Positions 17,788-26,026 of a DNA stretch of 64,000 nt are shown piece after piece (positions within the stretch are counted from its first letter, which is position 1; each line of letters opens with the position of its first letter). Below the pieces are notes generated by a model. That model did not search any database, was not told the DNA's origin, and saw only the letters and a list, made by a program, of their open reading frames with translations. This stretch comes from Dechloromonas sp. H13 (lineage in GTDB: Bacteria; Pseudomonadota; Gammaproteobacteria; Burkholderiales; Rhodocyclaceae): the NCBI RefSeq assembly GCF_009469615.1, contig NZ_SSXX01000001.1, positions 558,001-622,000 of the forward strand, written 5' to 3'. The position numbers and the translations under genes are program-made.

Positions 17788-18879
17788 TCAGGTGTTCTGC
17801 ACCACGATGTTGGGGAACTTCGAGGTCATGTCCTTGGCCTTCTCGCCGATCTTGACCGCGATGCGGCGGGCGATGGCGCGGTAGATTTCAGCCGTGCGCG
17901 AATCCGGCGCGCCGACGACGGTCGGTTTGCCGCCGTCGGCCAGCTCGCGGATGGCCAGTTCGAGCGGCAGGCTGCCGAGGAATTCGACACCGTAGTCGGC
18001 GCACATCTTCTCGCCGCCGCCAGTCCCGAAAATGTGCTCCTCGTGGCCGCACTGCGAGCAGATGTGGATGCTCATGTTCTCGACGATGCCGAGGATCGGG
18101 ACATTGACCTTCTCGAACATCTTGAGACCCTTGCGCGCGTCGATCAGGGCGATGTCCTGCGGCGTGGTGACGATCACGGCGCCGGTCACCGGCACCTTCT
18201 GGGTCAGCGACAGCTGGATGTCGCCGGTGCCCGGCGGCATGTCGACGATCAGGTAGTCGAGATCGTGCCAGTTGGTCTGGCCGAGCAACTGATCGAGCGC
18301 TTGGGCAACCATCGGGCCGCGCCAGACCATCGGCGTCTCGACGTCGACCATGAAGCCGATCGACATCGCCTGCAGGCCGTAGGCCTCCAGCGGCTCCATG
18401 CTCTGGCCGTCCTTCGATTCCGGCTGCTGGCCGGCGATGCCGAGCATCTGCGGCTGCGAGGGGCCGTAGATGTCGGCGTCGAGGATGCCGACGCGGGCGC
18501 CTTCCTGGGCCAGCGCCAGCGCCAGGTTGACCGCCGTCGTGCTCTTGCCGACGCCACCCTTGCCGGAGGCGACGGCGATGATGTTCTTGACCCCGGGCAG
18601 CAGCTTGACGCCGAGCTGCACCGAATGGGCGACGATCTTGCTGAAGACGTTGGCCGACACGTTGCCGACGCCCGGCACAGCGCGGACGGCGGCGATCACC
18701 TGCTTGCGGATGGCGTCGATTTGCGTTTTCGCCGGGTAACCGAGCTCGACGTCGAAGGAAACGTCGGCGCCGTCGATCCTGATATTCTTCACCGCCTTGC
18801 CGGCGACGAAATCCTTGCCCGTATTGGGGTCGACCGCAGCCGCGAGGGCGGTCCTTATCTGCTGTTCTGTGAGACTCAT
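17788..18879 (-). CDS. apbC: iron-sulfur cluster carrier protein, Mrp/ApbC family
   Basis: A 363-residue P-loop ATPase that binds and transfers iron-sulfur clusters in the cytoplasm. Start ATG at 18879 ([20 protein letters not shown]) follows a CGGAG site. The N-terminal ~95 residues are the DUF59/MIP18-like domain, then the deviant Walker [20 protein letters not shown] and [17 protein letters not shown]. The C-terminal pair in [14 protein letters not shown] is the cluster-binding CxxC. It is divergent from metG, a common pairing in betaproteobacteria. A copy of the TGCGGTCGAC motif lies near the 5-prime end (18805-18839). Confidence 0.93.
   Translation of the reverse strand: MSLTEQQIRTALAAAVDPNTGKDFVAGKAVKNIRIDGADVSFDVELGYPAKTQIDAIRKQVIAAVRAVPGVGNVSANVFSKIVAHSVQLGVKLLPGVKNIIAVASGKGGVGKSTTAVNLALALAQEGARVGILDADIYGPSQPQMLGIAGQQPESKDGQSMEPLEAYGLQAMSIGFMVDVETPMVWRGPMVAQALDQLLGQTNWHDLDYLIVDMPPGTGDIQLSLTQKVPVTGAVIVTTPQDIALIDARKGLKMFEKVNVPILGIVENMSIHICSQCGHEEHIFGTGGGEKMCADYGVEFLGSLPLELAIRELADGGKPTVVGAPDSRTAEIYRAIARRIAVKIGEKAKDMTSKFPNIVVQNT
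18805..18839 (-). repeat. TGCGGTCGAC dispersed motif, copy in apbC
   Basis: Core on the minus strand at 18829-18838, tail GGGCAAGGATTTCGTC. It is coding and is read [10 protein letters not shown]. Confidence 0.5.
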
Positions 18880-19001
18880 GGAAACTCCGGGGGTGGTGGG
18901 CTGCCGGGAAATACCCGAGCAATTTTGTACAGTATACCGCAAAGCCCGATTATCGCCGGGCTCGCGGTAAAATCGCAGTTTATTTCAATTTTCGCCACGC
19001 C

Positions 19002-21092
19002 ATGCCGCGCAAGATTCTCGTCACCTCCGCCCTGCCCTACGCCAATGGCGCCATCCACCTCGGCCACCTCGTCGAATACATCCAGACCGACATCTGGGTG
19101 CGCTTCCAGAAGATGTCCGGCAACGAATGCTGGTACGTCTGTGCCGACGACACGCACGGCACGCCGATCATGCTGCGCGCCGAGAAGGAAGGGATCACGC
19201 CGGAGCAGCTGATCGCGCGCGTGCATGGCGAGCACTACCGCGACTTCTCGGGCTTTCTGGTCGGCTTCGACAACTACTACAGCACGCACTCGGAAGAAAC
19301 CCGCTTCTACGCCAACGACATCTACCGCAAGCTCAAGGCCGCCAAGCTGATCGAAACGCGCACCATCGAGCAGTATTTCGACCCGGTCAAGCAGCTGTTC
19401 CTGCCCGACCGCTTCATCAAGGGCGAATGCCCGAAGTGCCACGCCAAGGACCAGTACGGCGACAACTGCGAGGTCTGCGGCGCTGCCTATGCGCCGACCG
19501 ACCTGATCGAACCCTACTCGGCAGTCTCCGGCGCCAAGCCGGAACTGCGCAGCTCCGAGCACTACTTCTTCAAGCTCTCCGACCCGCGCTGCGAGGCCTT
19601 CCTGCGCCAGTACACGAGCCGGGAAAACGGCGTTTTGCAGAACGAAGCCGCCAACAAGATGCAGGAATGGCTGGGCGCACCGGGCGAGAACAAGCTGACC
19701 GACTGGGACATCTCGCGCGACGCGCCCTACTTCGGCTTCGAGATTCCCGACGCGCCGGGCAAGTACTTCTACGTCTGGCTCGACGCGCCGATCGGCTACA
19801 TGGGTTCATTCAAGAATCTGTGCGCCCGGAACGGCCTCGATTTCGACGAGTACTTCAGGCCCGATTCGCCGACCGAGCTCTACCACTTCATCGGCAAGGA
19901 CATCCTCTACTTCCACGCCCTGTTCTGGCCGGCCGAACTGCAGCACGCCGGCTACCGCACGCCGACGAAGATCTTCGCACACGGCTTCCTCACGGTCGAC
20001 GGCGCGAAAATGTCCAAATCGCGCGGTACCTTCATCACCGCGCAAAGCTACCTCGACACCGGCCTCAACCCGGAATGGCTACGCTACTACTATGCCGCCA
20101 AGCTGTCGGCGACCATGGAGGACATCGACCTCAATCTCGAGGACTTCGTCGCCCGCGTGAACAGCGACCTGGTCGGCAAGTACGTCAATATCGCCAGCCG
20201 CTCGGCCGGCTTCATCGCCAAGCGCTTCAACGGCCAACTGGCGCCGGCCGACGAAAAGCTGCCGGCCATAAAGGCCATCCAGGAAGCCGCCGGCCGCATC
20301 GCCGAACTCTACGAAGCCCGCGAATTCGCCAAGGCGATGCGCGAAATCATGCTGCTGACCGACGCCGCCAACCAGTACGTCGATAGCGTCAAGCCGTGGG
20401 AACTGGCCAAGCAGGAAGGCAAGGAAGTCGAGCTGCACGCCGCCTGCTCGAATGCGCTCAACCTGTTCCGCCTGCTCACCGTGCTGCTCAAGCCCGTTCT
20501 CCCGGTCGTCGCCGGCAAGGTCGAGAAGTTCCTCAACATCGCCCCGCTGGAGTGGACCGACAGCCAGAGCCTGCTCGCCGCCGGCCACGCCATCGACGCC
20601 TACGAACACCTGATGACGCGCGTCGACCCCAAGCTGATCGAGAAGCTGATCGCCGCCAACAAGGAATCGCTGGCGCCGGCGCCGGAGGCCCAGTCGCAGC
20701 AGCGCCATGCCGAGCACCAGCAGAAGGAGATCAGGAGCGAGGCCGCGGATGGCGATCTGTGCACCATCGACGATTTCATGAAGGTCGACCTGCGCATCGC
20801 CCGCATCGCCAACGCCGAACACGTCGAGGGCGCCGACAAGCTGGTGCGGCTGACGCTGGATCTCGGCGAGGAAAGAACGCGCAACGTCTTCGCCGGCATC
20901 AAGGCGGCCTACGACCCGGCGCAGCTGGTCGGCCGCCTGACCGTGATGGTCGCCAACCTGGCGCCGCGCAAGATGAAGTTCGGCCTTTCAGAAGGGATGG
21001 TGCTGGCGGCCTCCGACACCGAAGGCAAGACGCCGGGAATCTATCTGCTGGCACCCGATTCCGGGGCCCGGCCCGGCATGCGCGTCAAGTAA
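19002..21092 (+). CDS. metG: methionyl-tRNA synthetase
   Basis: A 696-residue class I synthetase charging tRNA-Met. The HIGH-type motif is in [19 protein letters not shown] (residues ~9-27). Zinc ligands are in [18 protein letters not shown] near 143-160, and the KMSKS loop in [11 protein letters not shown]. The last ~110 residues ([19 protein letters not shown]) are the EMAP/Trbp111-like tRNA-binding dimerisation domain, as in the long E. coli type. An intrinsic terminator follows 14 bases after the stop. Confidence 0.97.
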   Translation: MPRKILVTSALPYANGAIHLGHLVEYIQTDIWVRFQKMSGNECWYVCADDTHGTPIMLRAEKEGITPEQLIARVHGEHYRDFSGFLVGFDNYYSTHSEETRFYANDIYRKLKAAKLIETRTIEQYFDPVKQLFLPDRFIKGECPKCHAKDQYGDNCEVCGAAYAPTDLIEPYSAVSGAKPELRSSEHYFFKLSDPRCEAFLRQYTSRENGVLQNEAANKMQEWLGAPGENKLTDWDISRDAPYFGFEIPDAPGKYFYVWLDAPIGYMGSFKNLCARNGLDFDEYFRPDSPTELYHFIGKDILYFHALFWPAELQHAGYRTPTKIFAHGFLTVDGAKMSKSRGTFITAQSYLDTGLNPEWLRYYYAAKLSATMEDIDLNLEDFVARVNSDLVGKYVNIASRSAGFIAKRFNGQLAPADEKLPAIKAIQEAAGRIAELYEAREFAKAMREIMLLTDAANQYVDSVKPWELAKQEGKEVELHAACSNALNLFRLLTVLLKPVLPVVAGKVEKFLNIAPLEWTDSQSLLAAGHAIDAYEHLMTRVDPKLIEKLIAANKESLAPAPEAQSQQRHAEHQQKEIRSEAADGDLCTIDDFMKVDLRIARIANAEHVEGADKLVRLTLDLGEERTRNVFAGIKAAYDPAQLVGRLTVMVANLAPRKMKFGLSEGMVLAASDTEGKTPGIYLLAPDSGARPGMRVK

Positions 21093-21105
21093 GCTGTCCC
21101 AATCC

Positions 21106-21131
21106 AATGGCCTGTTCGACAGGCCATTTTT
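21106..21131 (+). terminator. intrinsic terminator of metG
   Basis: AATGGCCTG (21106-21114), loop TTCGA, CAGGCCATT, then a run of T. A strong Rho-independent terminator right after metG. Confidence 0.85.
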
Positions 21132-21493
21132 CATTGCGCCGCAGCAAACCGGGCGCCCGAATCTAAGATTTCACTTTAACTTTTGCACCCAATCCTGCAC
21201 CGCGCCAAAAGGTTTCCGAACTATCCACAAAATCTGTGGATAAGTCTGTGAATGAATCCTTGGACAGCGCACTAAGTCACCGTGGCACAAGGCTTTTCCT
21301 TACCCTGCACGAATCTTGGGCAAAACCACAAGTAATTGATTAAATTGAATTTTGTACCGTGCGATACGATTTCGGGCAAGATACACGGAGAATTGCGGCA
21401 TACGGTTTTGTCAAGCGAAATTTCTGTGAGTAAATCGAGCGCCGCCAAACCGTTTGTCAACCGTTTTTTGCATCGCCTGCCCATTTTTTTGCA
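21132..21493. other. AT-rich gene-free stretch with DnaA-box-like sites
   Basis: About 360 bases with much lower GC than the surroundings and no convincing gene. It holds four 9-mers resembling DnaA boxes, listed separately, and an AT-rich core around 21330-21370 (TAATTGATTAAATTG). It may also contain the promoter of the flavoprotein gene at 21494, but no clear -35/-10 pair was found. Confidence 0.5.
21221..21255. promoter_or_regulatory. cluster of three DnaA-box-like 9-mers
   Basis: TGTGGATAA at 21235-21243 is a perfect DnaA box on the minus strand (TTATCCACA). CTATCCACA at 21221-21229 and TGTGAATGA at 21247-21255 each differ from the TTATNCACA consensus by one base. A fourth, TGTGAGTAA, lies at 21425-21433. 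The first two form an inverted pair. Confidence 0.45.
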
Positions 21494-22759
21494 ATGAAAC
21501 GCAGATCCTTTCTTGGTGCCGCCCTCGGAAGCTGCGCGCTGCCTCTCGCGGCGCGCGCGGCGACCACCGGCCGCGTCGTCGTGGTCGGCGGCGGCTGGGG
21601 CGGCCTGGCGGCGGCGCGCCACCTACGCGAACTGGCGCCGCAACTCGACGTCACGCTGATCGACCGCCAGCCCGAATTCTGGTCGCAGCCGCTGTCCAAC
21701 CGCTGGCTGGTCGGCCTCGCCAAAAGCGAATGGCTGCAACACGACACCCGGCGCGCCGCACAGCGCTTCGGCTACCGTTTCGTCGCCGCGGAAGTCGGCG
21801 GCATCGACCGGCAACGGCGCGAAGTCGCCACCGCGGCCGGCAAGTTTCCCTACGACTGGCTGGTGCTGGCCGTCGGCATCCGCGAGGATTTTTCGGCCTG
21901 GTACGGGGTCGACCGCGACAGCGCCACCCATACCCGCCGGCGCTTTCCCTCGGCCTTCCCGGCCGGCCGCGACCACCTGGCGCTGAAAGTCAAGCTGGAA
22001 GCCTTCCGCGGCGGCGACCTGGTGATGACCATTCCGCCGATGCCCTACCGCTGCCCGCCGGCCCCCTACGAGCGCGCCGGGCTGATCGCCTGGTGGCTGA
22101 AGACACGCAACATCAAGGGCCGCCTCGTCGTCCTCGACCCCAACCTGCCGGTCATCAGCTTCGACCGCATCTTCCGTGACGCCTATCGCGACCAGATCAC
22201 CTACCTGCCGCAGGCCCGGATCAAGTCGCTCGACCCGTTCAAGCGCCGCATCGTCACCGATTTCGATACCGTCGATTTCAGCGACGCGATCCTGATGCCG
22301 CCGCAACAGGCCGCCGACCTGGTCTGGGACAGCGGTCTGATCGGCACGGGGACGGATGGCAAGCCGAGCGGCTGGGCGGCTTGCGACCCGGTCACCCTGA
22401 ACGCGGCGGACGACGAGCGCGTCTTCCTGGTCGGCGACCTGCTCGACAAGGTTTCGCCGCTGTTCGGGCAGTACCCGAAAACCGGCCAGCTGGCGGCCAC
22501 CCTCGGGCGCATCGCCGCCGTCCAGATCGCCGCCCGTGCCGCCGGCACGACCGCCGAACGGCTGCTGCCGGAGAGCACCTGCTACGTCATCAACCGGCCC
22601 GAGCCGAGGGAACTGACGCGCATCGAGACCAGCTACCGCTGGCGCGGCGACGGCGTCATCCAGCAGACCGCCCGCCAGCAGTACGATCCGCAGGCCGGCG
22701 ACGCCGACCTCGACTGGGCGCGGCGCTGGTTCGCCGAACTGCTGGGGAGCGCCGGCTGA
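21494..22759 (+). CDS. Tat-exported FAD-dependent oxidoreductase, flavocytochrome c sulfide dehydrogenase (FccB/SoxF)-like
   Basis: A 421-residue flavoprotein. A twin-arginine signal (MKRRSFLGAALG, ending near AARA) is followed by the FAD-binding VVVVGGGWGGLAAARHL. MPYRCPPAPYERA resembles the first redox-Cys region of FccB, and GWAACDPVTLN supplies a second Cys. RVFLVGDLL is the FAD-contact segment near the C-terminus. It probably works in the periplasm on sulfide or polysulfide, or on another small reductant. No partner cytochrome gene is adjacent, so the acceptor is unknown and substrate assignment is tentative. A type II NADH dehydrogenase is less likely because of the Tat signal. Confidence 0.75.
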   Translation: MKRRSFLGAALGSCALPLAARAATTGRVVVVGGGWGGLAAARHLRELAPQLDVTLIDRQPEFWSQPLSNRWLVGLAKSEWLQHDTRRAAQRFGYRFVAAEVGGIDRQRREVATAAGKFPYDWLVLAVGIREDFSAWYGVDRDSATHTRRRFPSAFPAGRDHLALKVKLEAFRGGDLVMTIPPMPYRCPPAPYERAGLIAWWLKTRNIKGRLVVLDPNLPVISFDRIFRDAYRDQITYLPQARIKSLDPFKRRIVTDFDTVDFSDAILMPPQQAADLVWDSGLIGTGTDGKPSGWAACDPVTLNAADDERVFLVGDLLDKVSPLFGQYPKTGQLAATLGRIAAVQIAARAAGTTAERLLPESTCYVINRPEPRELTRIETSYRWRGDGVIQQTARQQYDPQAGDADLDWARRWFAELLGSAG

Positions 22760-22768
22760 AGTCGGCGC

Positions 22769-23272
22769 TCAGTGGCGGGCCCAGATGCTGGTCGAACCGT
22801 CCGGCTTGACCAGCAGGGTATTGAACAGCTCGCGCCGCACCTCGCGCTCGCCGCTGGTGTTGTCGAGCATGGTGCACGCCGTTTCGCAGGTCGGGTTGGA
22901 CAGCTCCCGCCCCGGCGCACCGCGCGGCAGGCCGGGCACCGCGATGCCACGTGCCTTCGGCTTGTCGCGCAGCAACTCGTGGATATCCTCGGCATAGGCA
23001 TGGCCCTCGACGAAATAGCCGCCGACCACCGCGGTATGGACCGACTCGACCGCCGCCGGCACCTTGAGGCGCCGCTTGAGCGCGGCCATGTCGGCCGTCT
23101 CCTTGTAAACGACGCGGAAGCCGCGCTCGGCCAGGTAGGTCCCCCAGTCGATGCAGGCCAGGCAGGGCGAAGGCATGTAGATTTCGACCAGCGGCAAGGT
23201 ATCCGCGGCGCGCGCAACGGAAGCCGGCAGGCCGGCGCAGGCGACGAGAAAAACGAAAAGGAAGCGCAACAT
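22769..23272 (-). CDS. periplasmic DUF411 family protein
   Basis: A 167-residue protein with a cleavable signal peptide (MLRFLFVFLVACAGLPASVARA) and the DUF411 layout: IYMPSPCLACIDWGTYLAERGF with a CxxC pair, GGYFVEGHAYAEDI and the conserved VPGLPRGAPGRE. DUF411 proteins are usually linked to copper or other metal handling. Two more Cys occur in NPTCETACTMLD. It is convergent with the flavoprotein gene (9-base gap). The start at 23272 was chosen because it gives a clean signal peptide. Confidence 0.7.
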   Translation of the reverse strand: MLRFLFVFLVACAGLPASVARAADTLPLVEIYMPSPCLACIDWGTYLAERGFRVVYKETADMAALKRRLKVPAAVESVHTAVVGGYFVEGHAYAEDIHELLRDKPKARGIAVPGLPRGAPGRELSNPTCETACTMLDNTSGEREVRRELFNTLLVKPDGSTSIWARH

Positions 23273-23324
23273 GGTGGCTGGCGTTGGGGCAAAATGGCGA
23301 TGCACCATTATAAGGCCCGCCCCC

Positions 23325-23645
23325 ATGTTCGCGACGACCCGCCCACCCCGCCCGCGCCTGACCGGCCGCATCTTCGCCTATGCCCTGGTCGACGTTTTCG
23401 GGCTTTTCTGCGTCGCCCTCGGCGCCAGCTGGTTCGCCTCCGGCAAGGGCGCGATTCTGGCCAATTTTCCGACGTCGACCGTGGAAGCCGTCGCCAGCAC
23501 GCTCGGCGGTACCGTGCTGATGCTCTGGTCGGCGGCCCGCATCCTGCGTGAAATCGCCAAGCAGGCCCCGGAAATGCAGGCCAGGTACGATGCCTACATC
23601 GCCGCCCACCACCCGGACAAGGTGCGCCGCCCCGACGCCGAATAG
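23325..23645 (+). CDS. small membrane protein of unknown function
   Basis: About 106 residues (start ATG 23325, MFATTRPPRPRLTGRIFAYA). There are two predicted membrane helices, FAYALVDVFGLFCVALGASWF and STLGGTVLMLWSAARILR, with a positively charged N-terminus and an acidic soluble tail. I do not recognise the family. It starts 53 bases from the divergent DUF411 gene and is convergent with the small CopG-type regulator. Confidence 0.6.
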   Translation: MFATTRPPRPRLTGRIFAYALVDVFGLFCVALGASWFASGKGAILANFPTSTVEAVASTLGGTVLMLWSAARILREIAKQAPEMQARYDAYIAAHHPDKVRRPDAE

Positions 23646-23655
23646 CCAGCGCTAG

Positions 23656-23850
23656 TTAGTCGCCGGACCGGGCGGTCGGCTTGAGCCAGTCGGGCAGTTC
23701 GCGCCCGCCGGCGTTGTCGATGATGTACTGGCGCACCAGCTTGCGCACGACCTGCGACGGCGTCAGGTCGTTGGCGGCGCAGATTTCCTCAAAGATCTCT
23801 TTCTTGCGCGGGTCGATCAGGATGGTCAGACGCGCGGTCCGCTTTTCCAT
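23656..23850 (-). CDS. ribbon-helix-helix (CopG-type) regulator
   Basis: A 64-residue protein of the MetJ/Arc/CopG fold: basic beta-strand ARLTILIDPR, then helices KKEIFEEICAAND and TPSQVVRKLVRQYIID. A GAGGGG ribosome-binding site precedes ATG 23850. It is divergent from the SulP transporter operon, and the 104 bases between them contain an AT-rich direct repeat overlapping a strong promoter. It is therefore a likely local repressor of the transporter operon and of itself. No toxin gene is adjacent, so an antitoxin role is less likely. Confidence 0.8.
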   Translation of the reverse strand: MEKRTARLTILIDPRKKEIFEEICAANDLTPSQVVRKLVRQYIIDNAGGRELPDWLKPTARSGD

Positions 23851-23876
23851 GGGCAGCCCCTCATTGCTTTAATGCA

Positions 23877-23928
23877 AATAATATTAACATATGATTTACA
23901 TTGACGAATAATATAAGAAACATATAAT
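23877..23928. promoter_or_regulatory. AT-rich direct repeat, candidate operator of the CopG-type regulator
   Basis: AATAATAT occurs at 23877 and again at 23907, exactly 30 bases (about three helical turns) apart, each followed by ACATAT. The second copy covers the -10 box of the SulP promoter. Tandem direct half-sites on one face of the helix are usual for ribbon-helix-helix repressors. Confidence 0.45.
23901..23928 (+). promoter_or_regulatory. sigma70-type promoter of the SulP operon
   Basis: TTGACG (23901-23906), 16-base spacer and a perfect TATAAT (23923-23928), 26 bases upstream of the ATG at 23955. It is the best promoter match in the window. Confidence 0.75.
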
Positions 23929-23954
23929 GTGCCGCTCATTCCCCGAGCGCGCCC

Positions 23955-25649
23955 ATGAAGATCGCCTTCCACCCCAAGCTGCTGGATTGCCTGCCCACCT
24001 ACGACCGGGCGCAGTTCGGCAAGGATCTCGCGGCGGGCATCACCGTCGGCGTCCTCGCCCTGCCGCTCGCCATGGCCTTCGCCATCGCCTCCGGCGCCTC
24101 GCCGACGGCCGGCATCTGGACCGCCATCGTCGCCGGCTTCATCACCTCCGCCTTTGGCGGATCGCGCGTGCAGATCGGTGGCCCGACCGGCGCCTTTATC
24201 CCCATCGTCTATGGCATCGTCGCCATGCACGGCTTCGCCAACCTGATGGGGGCGACCATCCTCGCCGGCATCTTCCTGCTCGCCATGGGCATCGCCCGCA
24301 TGGGGCAGCTGATCCGCTTCATTCCGGTCACCGTCGTCATCGGCTTCACCAACGGCATCGCCGTCGTCATCTTCCTCGCCCAGCTCAAGGATTTCTTCGG
24401 CCTGCAGATCGACAACCTGCCCGCCGAATTCTTCGCCCGCATCAAGACCCTGGCCGCCAACGCGCACACCGTCGACCTGCCGACCCTGGCGCTGGCCACC
24501 GCCTGCTTCGTCTTCCTCCTTTCCTACAACCGGCTGGCGCAGCGCTTCGCCCTGCTGCGCCGGGCGCCCGGCCCGCTCGTCGTGCTGATCGTCGGCACCC
24601 TGGTCGCCTTCGTCTTCGACCTGCCGGTCGAAACCATCGGCAGCCGCTTCAATGGCATCCCGCAGGAACTGCCGGCCTTCGGCCTGCCCAGCCTGTCGGT
24701 GCACGATTTCGGCAAGCTGATCTCGCCGGCGATCACCATCGCCCTGCTCGGCGCCATCGAATCGCTGCTCTCGGCGCGCGTCGCCGACAGCCAGATCGAC
24801 GACCGCCACGACCCCAACCAGGAACTGATCGCCCAGGGCCTGGCCAACATCGCCGCCCCGCTCTTCGGCGGCTTCGCGGCAACCGGCGCCATCGCCCGCA
24901 CCACGACCAACGTCAAGACCGGCGGCCGCACGCCGATCGCCGGCATCATCCACGCCCTCGTCCTGCTCGGCATCGTTCTCGTCGCCGCCCCGCTCGCCTC
25001 CTACGTGCCGCTCGCCACGCTGTCGGCCATCGTCATGGTGGTTGCGGTCAACATGGGCGAATGGCACGAATTCCTCGAACTGCGCCGCTTTTCGTACAAC
25101 TACCGGATCATCCTGCTGGTCACCTTCTTCGTCACCGTCGTCTTCGACCTGACCATCGCCGTCGAACTGGGCATGGTGCTGGCCAGCCTGTTCTTCATCT
25201 ACCGCATGTCGGAACTGACGCGCATCGAGCGCCTGCCGCTCGCCGAAGAGGCCGAAGAGCCGCAATTCCTCTACCCGGACGGCACCATGCGCGTCGCCGC
25301 CTGGCAGTTGTTCGGCTCGCTGTTCTTCGGCGCCGTCAACAAGCTGGAGGAACTGCTCGACCCTCGCGAAGGCCATCCGGAAGTGGTCATCCTCGACATG
25401 GCACGCCTGATCCAGCTCGACACCACCGGCCTCGAAGGCCTGGAGAACCTGCTCGACAAACTGAAGAAGCGCGGGTGTACACTGCTCGTCTCGGGCCTCA
25501 ACTCGCAGCCCGGTTCGCTGCTGTTCCGTTCCGGCTTCATCGACCACCTCGGCGACGAAAATGTCTGCCCCGATCTCTCCGCCGCGCTCCAGCGCGCCTA
25601 TGTCCTGTTGCCCAGCCTGATCGGCGGCAGCGACGAAGATTACTTATAA
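23955..25649 (+). CDS. SulP family anion transporter with STAS domain (first copy)
   Basis: A 564-residue inner-membrane transporter. The membrane part (about residues 20-425) starts with AGITVGVLALPLAMAFAIASG and contains GSRVQIGGPTGAFIPIVYG, typical of SulP/SLC26. The C-terminal STAS domain (about 440-550) contains IQLDTTGLEGLENLLDKLKK. SulP members move sulfate, bicarbonate or dicarboxylates; substrate cannot be assigned, though the nearby DAB operon makes bicarbonate plausible. It is first in a three-gene transcript with yjdM and a second SulP gene. Confidence 0.85.
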   Translation: MKIAFHPKLLDCLPTYDRAQFGKDLAAGITVGVLALPLAMAFAIASGASPTAGIWTAIVAGFITSAFGGSRVQIGGPTGAFIPIVYGIVAMHGFANLMGATILAGIFLLAMGIARMGQLIRFIPVTVVIGFTNGIAVVIFLAQLKDFFGLQIDNLPAEFFARIKTLAANAHTVDLPTLALATACFVFLLSYNRLAQRFALLRRAPGPLVVLIVGTLVAFVFDLPVETIGSRFNGIPQELPAFGLPSLSVHDFGKLISPAITIALLGAIESLLSARVADSQIDDRHDPNQELIAQGLANIAAPLFGGFAATGAIARTTTNVKTGGRTPIAGIIHALVLLGIVLVAAPLASYVPLATLSAIVMVVAVNMGEWHEFLELRRFSYNYRIILLVTFFVTVVFDLTIAVELGMVLASLFFIYRMSELTRIERLPLAEEAEEPQFLYPDGTMRVAAWQLFGSLFFGAVNKLEELLDPREGHPEVVILDMARLIQLDTTGLEGLENLLDKLKKRGCTLLVSGLNSQPGSLLFRSGFIDHLGDENVCPDLSAALQRAYVLLPSLIGGSDEDYL

Positions 25650-25658
25650 GGAAATGCC

Positions 25659-26000
25659 ATGAGCGCCCTGCCCCGCTGCCCGCAATGCAACTCGGAATAC
25701 ACCTACGAGGACGGCGCCATGTACGTGTGCCCGGAATGCGCGCATGAATGGAGCCGCGAGGCGGTCGCCGAAGGCGCCGAGGAAAGGCGCGTCTGGCGCG
25801 ACGCCAACGGCAACGAGCTGCAGGACGGCGACGCGGTGACGGTGATCAAGGACCTCAAGATCAAGGGCTCGTCGGCGGTCGTCAAGGTCGGCACCAAGGT
25901 ACGCAACATTCGCCTCGTCGACGGCGACCATGACATCGACTGCAAGATCGACGGCATCGGCGCCATGCAGCTGAAATCCGAGTTCGTCAAGAAGGCCTGA
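25659..26000 (+). CDS. yjdM: zinc-ribbon protein of the YjdM/PhnA family
   Basis: A 113-residue protein with an N-terminal zinc ribbon ([21 protein letters not shown], four Cys, residues ~7-27) and the family C-terminal core ([34 protein letters not shown]). The family was named PhnA but is not a phosphonatase; its role is unclear. It begins nine bases after the first SulP gene and 26 bases before the second, so it appears to be part of the transporter operon. Confidence 0.88.
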   Translation: MSALPRCPQCNSEYTYEDGAMYVCPECAHEWSREAVAEGAEERRVWRDANGNELQDGDAVTVIKDLKIKGSSAVVKVGTKVRNIRLVDGDHDIDCKIDGIGAMQLKSEFVKKA

Positions 26001-26026
26001 GCGCCCAGGAGCGCCGCACCGATGCC

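Noticed and set aside
21132-21493. Chromosomal replication origin at the DnaA-box cluster
   Set aside because: No dnaA, dnaN, gidA or parAB genes adjoin and only one box is perfect; reported as a DnaA-related site instead.
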